Part shown: positions 53,194 through 57,369 of the stretch, in pieces
Numbering within the stretch: position 1 is the stretch's first letter
Layout of the letters: every line of letters begins with the position of its first letter
Source: Akkermansiaceae bacterium
Lineage (GTDB): Bacteria; Verrucomicrobiota; Verrucomicrobiia; Verrucomicrobiales; Akkermansiaceae
NCBI GenBank assembly: GCA_903934285.1
Contig: CAIZNN010000069.1
Coordinates: 1-57,369 of the forward strand
DNA length: 57,369 nt
Direction of reading: 5' to 3'
Translations under genes and position numbers: made by a program
Notes under the pieces: generated by a model
What the model saw: the letters and a program-made list of their open reading frames with translations, nothing else
Database searches by the model: none
Told to the model about the DNA's origin: nothing

Positions 53194-55533
53194 TTACGGA
53201 CCCGAGAAACCGCCGTGAAGCTTGCCGAAGTCCGTCGGATAGGGCACCGGGGTGGCACCTGGCATGTCAATGCGCGGCTTGTCGTTGAGAGCCTTTTGGC
53301 CCTGCCGGATTGCTGATAAAACCGCCTGGTAGTCCGGGTCAGCACGGCCGGAGAAGGCCGGCTCGAGACCGCGGCCGCCGGCATTTTTCGGCAGGTGGTC
53401 CACCAGCACGCGGCTCCACTCGGGATGGGTGAGGTTGAGGAACGACTCGCCGGATTTCATTCTCTTGCCGGCATCGAGCAGGCGCGTCACCTCGTTGAAC
53501 CACGGACCGGTCCAGATGTCGCGCGAGCCAGCGCTGCCGGGGCGGGTGTTCTGATAGGTGCCGTAATAGGGCACGTTGGCATCGATCCACGCGTAGATGG
53601 CCCGCCGGCTGGTGGCATCGACGTCCACCTTCGCGTGGCGGTCCTCGATGAGCTTGGTCAACCCGCTGACATAGGACCCGCTGGCCATCGGTTTGAGCAC
53701 GGCCGTGCCTGCGGTGTTGTTCCAATAGAAGTCCACCCATTTTGGCACGGTCAGGCTGTCATAGCCCATGTTGAAAAACCGGGTCTTGTCGTTAGACAGG
53801 TCGATGCCCTTGGGATCCGGCCCGCTGTGGCAGCTCACGCAGTAGCGGTCGAGCACGGGTTGGACCTGCCTGACGAAATCCACCGGCCCCGCGCCCCACG
53901 GTGGCGGGGTGATCTCGACGGGCGGGCGTGTCACCGCGAGTGGTCGGCCAGGGCTGGCGGAAGAATCCCGTGGTTCGTGGCACCCGACGCAGCCCTGCAC
54001 TTCGCCTGGCATGATCTGGGTGATAGAGGTCATGCGGAATAGTTCCTTGCCGTTAGAGTCAAGGGCCTCGAAGTAGAGCTCGACCCCGGTTGGGGCGTTG
54101 AAGCAGGCCGAACCGTCGCTCTCCACGGGCACCGTGCCGTGGTTGTATTTGACATAATACGTGCCCCTTCCGATGAGCGGATCGTGATCATAGGCGCGTT
54201 GGCCCCGCATGTTACATGGCTTGGGCACCTGCGAGAGGATCCGCAGCTGCTTGCACGCGCCACGCGCCACGCCCGTGAGGCCACGATAAACGTCCTGCAG
54301 GACGAAGGTGCCGGATTTTCCTGCGGACTCTGCTAGATGAGGCCGCACTGGCGGCTTGCTGCGCGGCCGGCAGGGGATCGGGTTGAAGCAGGAATACTGC
54401 GGGTCCTCGCAAAGCAACGTGAGCTTTTCGCCAGGCTCCAGCATAACTAACCGATAACGGCCGGCCGCACCCGCTTGCGGGTTCGGGCCGCCATAGGCGA
54501 CGAGATGATGCGCTTCGTCCAGCGGCCACGGGTCGAGGTAGGCCCATGGATAATGGGTATCGCCTGATCCCCAAGGGGTGTCCGTGGCGACGGTATACGG
54601 GATTGAGGGCGTCAGGTTGGTGATGGCGGCGGGGTTTTCCAGTCCGAGGCGCGGGTCGACGATGCCAATGGCGCCGGTGGGAGTGCCGTGATGTGGCGCC
54701 AAGGTGCAGATCACTTTCTCCGAGCCGGGAATCTGCCTGGCCTGCCAAAGGACGTTCGGGTTGGTCAGGGTGTTGCCATAGTACAAGCGCAGGGCTGTGC
54801 CGTCGGGGTTGACCGTCCAGAGCTTCTGGCGCGTGAAGAGACTCCGGTCGTTGTATTCCCAGCGCATGAACAGGATGCTTCCGTTAGAAAGGACGCTCGG
54901 CGAGTAGTCGCCCAACGTGCTGAACTCGATGCGGTGGATGCCCTGGCCGTCGGCGCTCATGACAAACATCGCGCAACCGGGCGCCGGTTGGCACATCGAA
55001 TAACACTCGCTGCGCGTGGAGACAAAGCAGATAGAACCGTCGGGCAGATAGGTGGCGCTCACGTCGTGGTATCGTCCGGTCGTGAGCTGACGCAGGTTGC
55101 GCCCGTCGAGGTCGATCTCATAAATGTGAAACGAGTCGCTGGCGTCCGTGGCCATGGACATCCAGGAAAAGAGGATCTTGCGCGCGTCATAGGAGAGTTC
55201 GAGATTGAACACCACGCCCTCGTCACAGCGGAAGATCTCGCGATGCGGGCGTGCGGGATCGCGCGGAGCAAAGGCATAGATGCCGCCCCCGGGCGCATAA
55301 CAATCCCAGGCATACATGGTGCCAATGCCAAACGGGGTGCGGATGTGGGGACGCTTGATGAAGACAATCTCCGGGCAATCGGCCAACGCCTCAGGAGTGG
55401 TGACTGACGTGACCGAGACCGGCGGGCCGTCCCCGGCGATGGCCGCTTGCCTGGAGACAAGCACGGCCACCATGACCATTGCCGGGGTCACCAGACGGAT
55501 ATGCCCAAGTCGCAGTTTTGATAGCACGCTCAT
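53194..55533 (-). CDS. HzsA-like dihaem beta-propeller protein, copy 2
   Basis: 779 aa, paralogue of the gene at 46528. N-terminal helix or signal (LVTPAMVMVAVLVSRQAAIA), PD40-like strands (NLELSYDARKILFSWMS, LPDGSICFVSTRSECYSMC, ILFMRWEYNDRSL), then VEITPPPWGAGPVDFVRQVQ leading to haem sites CVGCH near residue 515 and CVSCH near 565. The C-terminal tail is longer than in copy 1 (INRRAIYAWIDANVPYYGTY). MSVLSKLRLGHI at 55533 is chosen because upstream DNA is a dispersed repeat. Confidence 0.85.
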   Translation of the reverse strand: MSVLSKLRLGHIRLVTPAMVMVAVLVSRQAAIAGDGPPVSVTSVTTPEALADCPEIVFIKRPHIRTPFGIGTMYAWDCYAPGGGIYAFAPRDPARPHREIFRCDEGVVFNLELSYDARKILFSWMSMATDASDSFHIYEIDLDGRNLRQLTTGRYHDVSATYLPDGSICFVSTRSECYSMCQPAPGCAMFVMSADGQGIHRIEFSTLGDYSPSVLSNGSILFMRWEYNDRSLFTRQKLWTVNPDGTALRLYYGNTLTNPNVLWQARQIPGSEKVICTLAPHHGTPTGAIGIVDPRLGLENPAAITNLTPSIPYTVATDTPWGSGDTHYPWAYLDPWPLDEAHHLVAYGGPNPQAGAAGRYRLVMLEPGEKLTLLCEDPQYSCFNPIPCRPRSKPPVRPHLAESAGKSGTFVLQDVYRGLTGVARGACKQLRILSQVPKPCNMRGQRAYDHDPLIGRGTYYVKYNHGTVPVESDGSACFNAPTGVELYFEALDSNGKELFRMTSITQIMPGEVQGCVGCHEPRDSSASPGRPLAVTRPPVEITPPPWGAGPVDFVRQVQPVLDRYCVSCHSGPDPKGIDLSNDKTRFFNMGYDSLTVPKWVDFYWNNTAGTAVLKPMASGSYVSGLTKLIEDRHAKVDVDATSRRAIYAWIDANVPYYGTYQNTRPGSAGSRDIWTGPWFNEVTRLLDAGKRMKSGESFLNLTHPEWSRVLVDHLPKNAGGRGLEPAFSGRADPDYQAVLSAIRQGQKALNDKPRIDMPGATPVPYPTDFGKLHGGFSGP

Positions 55534-55645
55534 CACTCGTGGCAGGCTACGCGAATGTTTGGCAGATTCTTGCCGCTCATGACAAAGATTCGATCGATTT
55601 GCTGCCTCACCATCCCCCATGACTGCCAAGAAGTTGCTTGTGAGA

Positions 55646-55683
55646 TGAAGGCCGTTGAAGGAGCCGGTGGCCGGACCGGAGGG
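55646..55683 (+). repeat. Dispersed repeat flanking aldo/keto reductase, left copy
   Basis: TGAAGGCCGTTGAAGGAGCC then GGTGGCCGGACCGGAGG; nearly the same 38 bp recur at 56731-56768 in direct orientation. It contains CCGGT-GGCCGG-ACCGG, a short palindrome. Confidence 0.85.
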
Positions 55684-55699
55684 CCGGCAGATCAAAACC

Positions 55700-56683
55700 C
55701 TACCAGTAATTATGTACGAAATTGCGGATGCGGGAAGCGTAAATCTCGCAGACCCTGTCCATCGTTTCAGAAGCCAACTCGGGCAGGTCAGCTGATGTGA
55801 CATTGTCCTCGGCTTGGGCGGAATTCTTCGCCCCGGGAATTGTGCATGTCACAGCGTCAAACATCAAAATCCAGCGCAGGGCAAATTGTGGCATGCTCCA
55901 GCCCGCAGGGACGAGCGCGCGCAATTCATCGACAGCTTTCAAACCGGTGTCATAATCCACACCTGAGAAGGTTTCGCCGCGATCAAAGGCTTCACCATGA
56001 CGATTAAAAGCGCGGTGATCGTCAGATTCAAAATTGGATTGGGCGGATAATTTACCAGTCAACATGCCACTAGCCAGCGGCACACGCGCCAAAATTCCCA
56101 CCTTGCGGCGCAGGGCTTCGGCAAAGAACAACTCCGCTGGACGCTGCCGGAAAACATTAAAAATGATCTGCACGGTTTGCACATTGGGGTATTCAATCGC
56201 CTTGAGCGCTTCTTCCACTTTTTCAACGCTGACGCCGTAATGACGCAACTTGCCCGCATGGACGAGATCATCCAGCACGCCAAATGTTTCGGGCATGTAA
56301 TAAACTTCGGTTGGGGGGCAATGGAGTTGCAAGAGATCAATGGCCTCGGTGTTAAGATTTTTCAGACTGCGCTCGACAAAAGCGCTGAGATTCGCCCGGC
56401 TGTATCCACCCGACACATGCGGATCAAGCCGCCGCCCAGCCTTGGTGGCCACATAGACGGTTTCACTGCGCTCCTTGCGAAGCTGCGCCACAAGACGTTC
56501 TGAACGCCCATCGCCGTAAACATCAGCAGTGTCAATCAAGTTAACGCCCAGATCAATCGAACGGTGCAGCGCCGCCAGCGAGTTTCTATCATCCACAGTC
56601 CCCCATGAACCGCCAATTGCCCACGCGCCAAAAGAAACAGTTGAAACTTTCCAACCAGTACGTCCAAGTTCACGATATTGCAT
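55700..56683 (-). CDS. Aldo/keto reductase
   Basis: 327 aa (beta/alpha)8 NAD(P)H oxidoreductase: MQYRELGRTGWKVS start, the DTADVYGDGRSE motif with the catalytic Asp and Tyr, TKAGRR with the Lys, and LLQLHCPP with the His. Substrate unknown. It is bracketed by two 38-bp direct repeats 1.1 kb apart, which may mark a moved segment. Confidence 0.93.
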   Translation of the reverse strand: MQYRELGRTGWKVSTVSFGAWAIGGSWGTVDDRNSLAALHRSIDLGVNLIDTADVYGDGRSERLVAQLRKERSETVYVATKAGRRLDPHVSGGYSRANLSAFVERSLKNLNTEAIDLLQLHCPPTEVYYMPETFGVLDDLVHAGKLRHYGVSVEKVEEALKAIEYPNVQTVQIIFNVFRQRPAELFFAEALRRKVGILARVPLASGMLTGKLSAQSNFESDDHRAFNRHGEAFDRGETFSGVDYDTGLKAVDELRALVPAGWSMPQFALRWILMFDAVTCTIPGAKNSAQAEDNVTSADLPELASETMDRVCEIYASRIRNFVHNYW

Positions 56684-56730
56684 GATTAATTTGCTCCAGA
56701 ATTCAGCCTGCTAAGCATTTGCCTTTGGGG

Positions 56731-56768
56731 TGAAGGCCGTTGAGAGAACCGGTGGCCGGACCGGAGGG
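56731..56768 (+). repeat. Dispersed repeat flanking aldo/keto reductase, right copy
   Basis: TGAAGGCCGTTGAGAGAACC then GGTGGCCGGACCGGAGG; two differences from the left copy, and it then runs into a G-tract. The rest of the 56684-57057 spacer shows no gene. Confidence 0.85.
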
Positions 56769-56992
56769 GGGGGGAAGGGGGCCGAAGCGGCGCGAAAACC
56801 ACAGCACCGAAGCCGACCAAGGAGTTGGTCCGGCGCAATCATGCGCGAGAATTGTGGATTTTGTCAGAATCATGAGGATATCTCTCAAACGCGAAAATAG
56901 CCACCCGGTCCGCTTTGCCAAGGATTCTTTTGACAAAATCAGATATGGAAGGGACGCCATGTTCTTTGGTTGGAATTTATGATTTTGTAATG

Positions 56993-57035
56993 CATGTGAA
57001 GTCTCCTCTTGTAGAAAATGTCCTTGATACGTTGG
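56993..57035 (+). repeat. RAYT-associated repeat copy
   Basis: CATGTGAAGTCTCCTCTTGT then AGAAAATGTCCTTGATACG, ending 22 bp before the transposase ATG; related to the copies at 36778-36948 and 37612-37662. Such elements are the typical substrates of RAYT proteins. Confidence 0.7.
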
Positions 57036-57057
57036 CTTTCGATGGCAGTTTGGCGAC

Positions 57058-57369
57058 ATGCGTGCTCGATTCATTGCGCCGTGGAAGGACTCGACGGAGA
57101 AGCCAGTGATATACCATTGCGTGAGCCGGGTGGTGGACCGGCGGTTTGCGTTTGGGAAGGAGGACAAGGAACAACTGCGGACCTACATGCGGATGTACAT
57201 GAAAGGGTTGCTGCAGCGCTTCACGCAATGGTACAATCGCAAGCACGGGCGCAGCGGCGGGTTGTGGGAGGATGCGTTCAAGAGCGTGCTGGTGGAGGAC
57301 GGGGTGGCATCGCGGACGATGGCGGCATATATCGACTTGAACCCGGTTAGGGCGGGGATGCGCTCGAGC
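57058..57369 (+). pseudogene. RAYT (REP-associated tyrosine transposase), internally deleted and cut by the window
   Basis: 104 codons visible: MRARFIAPWKDSTEKPVIYH then CVSRVVDRRFAFGKEDKEQL, the RAYT/transposase_17 N-terminus; then TYMRMYMKGLLQRFTQWYNR and GLWEDAFKSVLVED and IDLNPVRAGM, the C-terminal blocks. The normal middle with the HUH motif (SNHFH-type) and ~70 residues between them is missing, although the frame is open. It therefore appears to be a non-catalytic deletion derivative, mobilisable only in trans. The frame runs off the right end. Confidence 0.75.

Noticed and set aside
1-57369. CRISPR arrays or rRNA genes
   Set aside because: No regularly spaced direct repeats with unique spacers and no rRNA-like sequence were seen. 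The tandem repeats at 36.8 and 38.4 kb have no spacers.

Overview
The window is GC-rich DNA that looks chromosomal and verrucomicrobial, or from a close relative in the Planctomycetes-Verrucomicrobia group. This is inferred from gene content. The markers are an outer-membrane/LPS set (OmpH/Skp, LpxD, an LpxL-type acyltransferase), an EF-P with an unusual PPR loop tip, paired hydrazine-synthase-alpha-like cytochromes, a C30-type carotenoid gene group with an aldehyde dehydrogenase, and a RAYT transposase. No rRNA gene or taxonomic marker is present to settle it.

Left part (1 to about 15.1 kb): a genomic island. A tyrosine integrase (13628-15007, minus) abuts the 3' end of tRNA-Leu(CAG) (15027-15113), the usual layout for tRNA-targeted integration. 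The far end lies outside the window. Cargo includes an amidoligase-like protein, an ATP-dependent DNA ligase, a RadC/JAB protein, an isolated MgsA-C-like protein, small unknown genes, and a minus-strand operon of a 43-aa protein, hsdM, hsdS, a DUF3696-type AAA ATPase and a 297-aa protein of unknown fold. No hsdR is visible. A divergent LysR-type regulator with two palindromes sits at the operon's head. A repeat of about 140 bp recurs between island genes. Three full copies each end in a 12-13-codon reading frame (M[S/P]ERTTLR...) whose TGA overlaps the next gene's ATG.

Middle part (15.4-41.3 kb): core genes. These are an M16 peptidase, an OmpA-C/coiled-coil protein, tsaD, an LpxL-type acyltransferase, dprA, thiH, feoA-feoB with a Cys-rich partner, a HAD phosphatase with SafE-like and CcoG genes, leuCD, ompH-lpxD, efp, a pRiA4b ORF-3-like gene, an RDD protein and a phosphofructokinase. 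Several very small genes (41-55 aa) were found by direct reading. Tandem and dispersed repeats cluster around efp.

Right part (41.8-57.4 kb): two carotenoid desaturase/oxidase genes enclosing an aldehyde dehydrogenase; then a minus-strand run of serS, cydA, cydB and a dihaem HzsA-like protein; then a fragment of an integrase N-terminus, a second HzsA-like gene, an aldo/keto reductase between two direct repeats, and a RAYT transposase whose central HUH region appears deleted in frame. The RAYT is preceded by a repeat related to the one beside efp.
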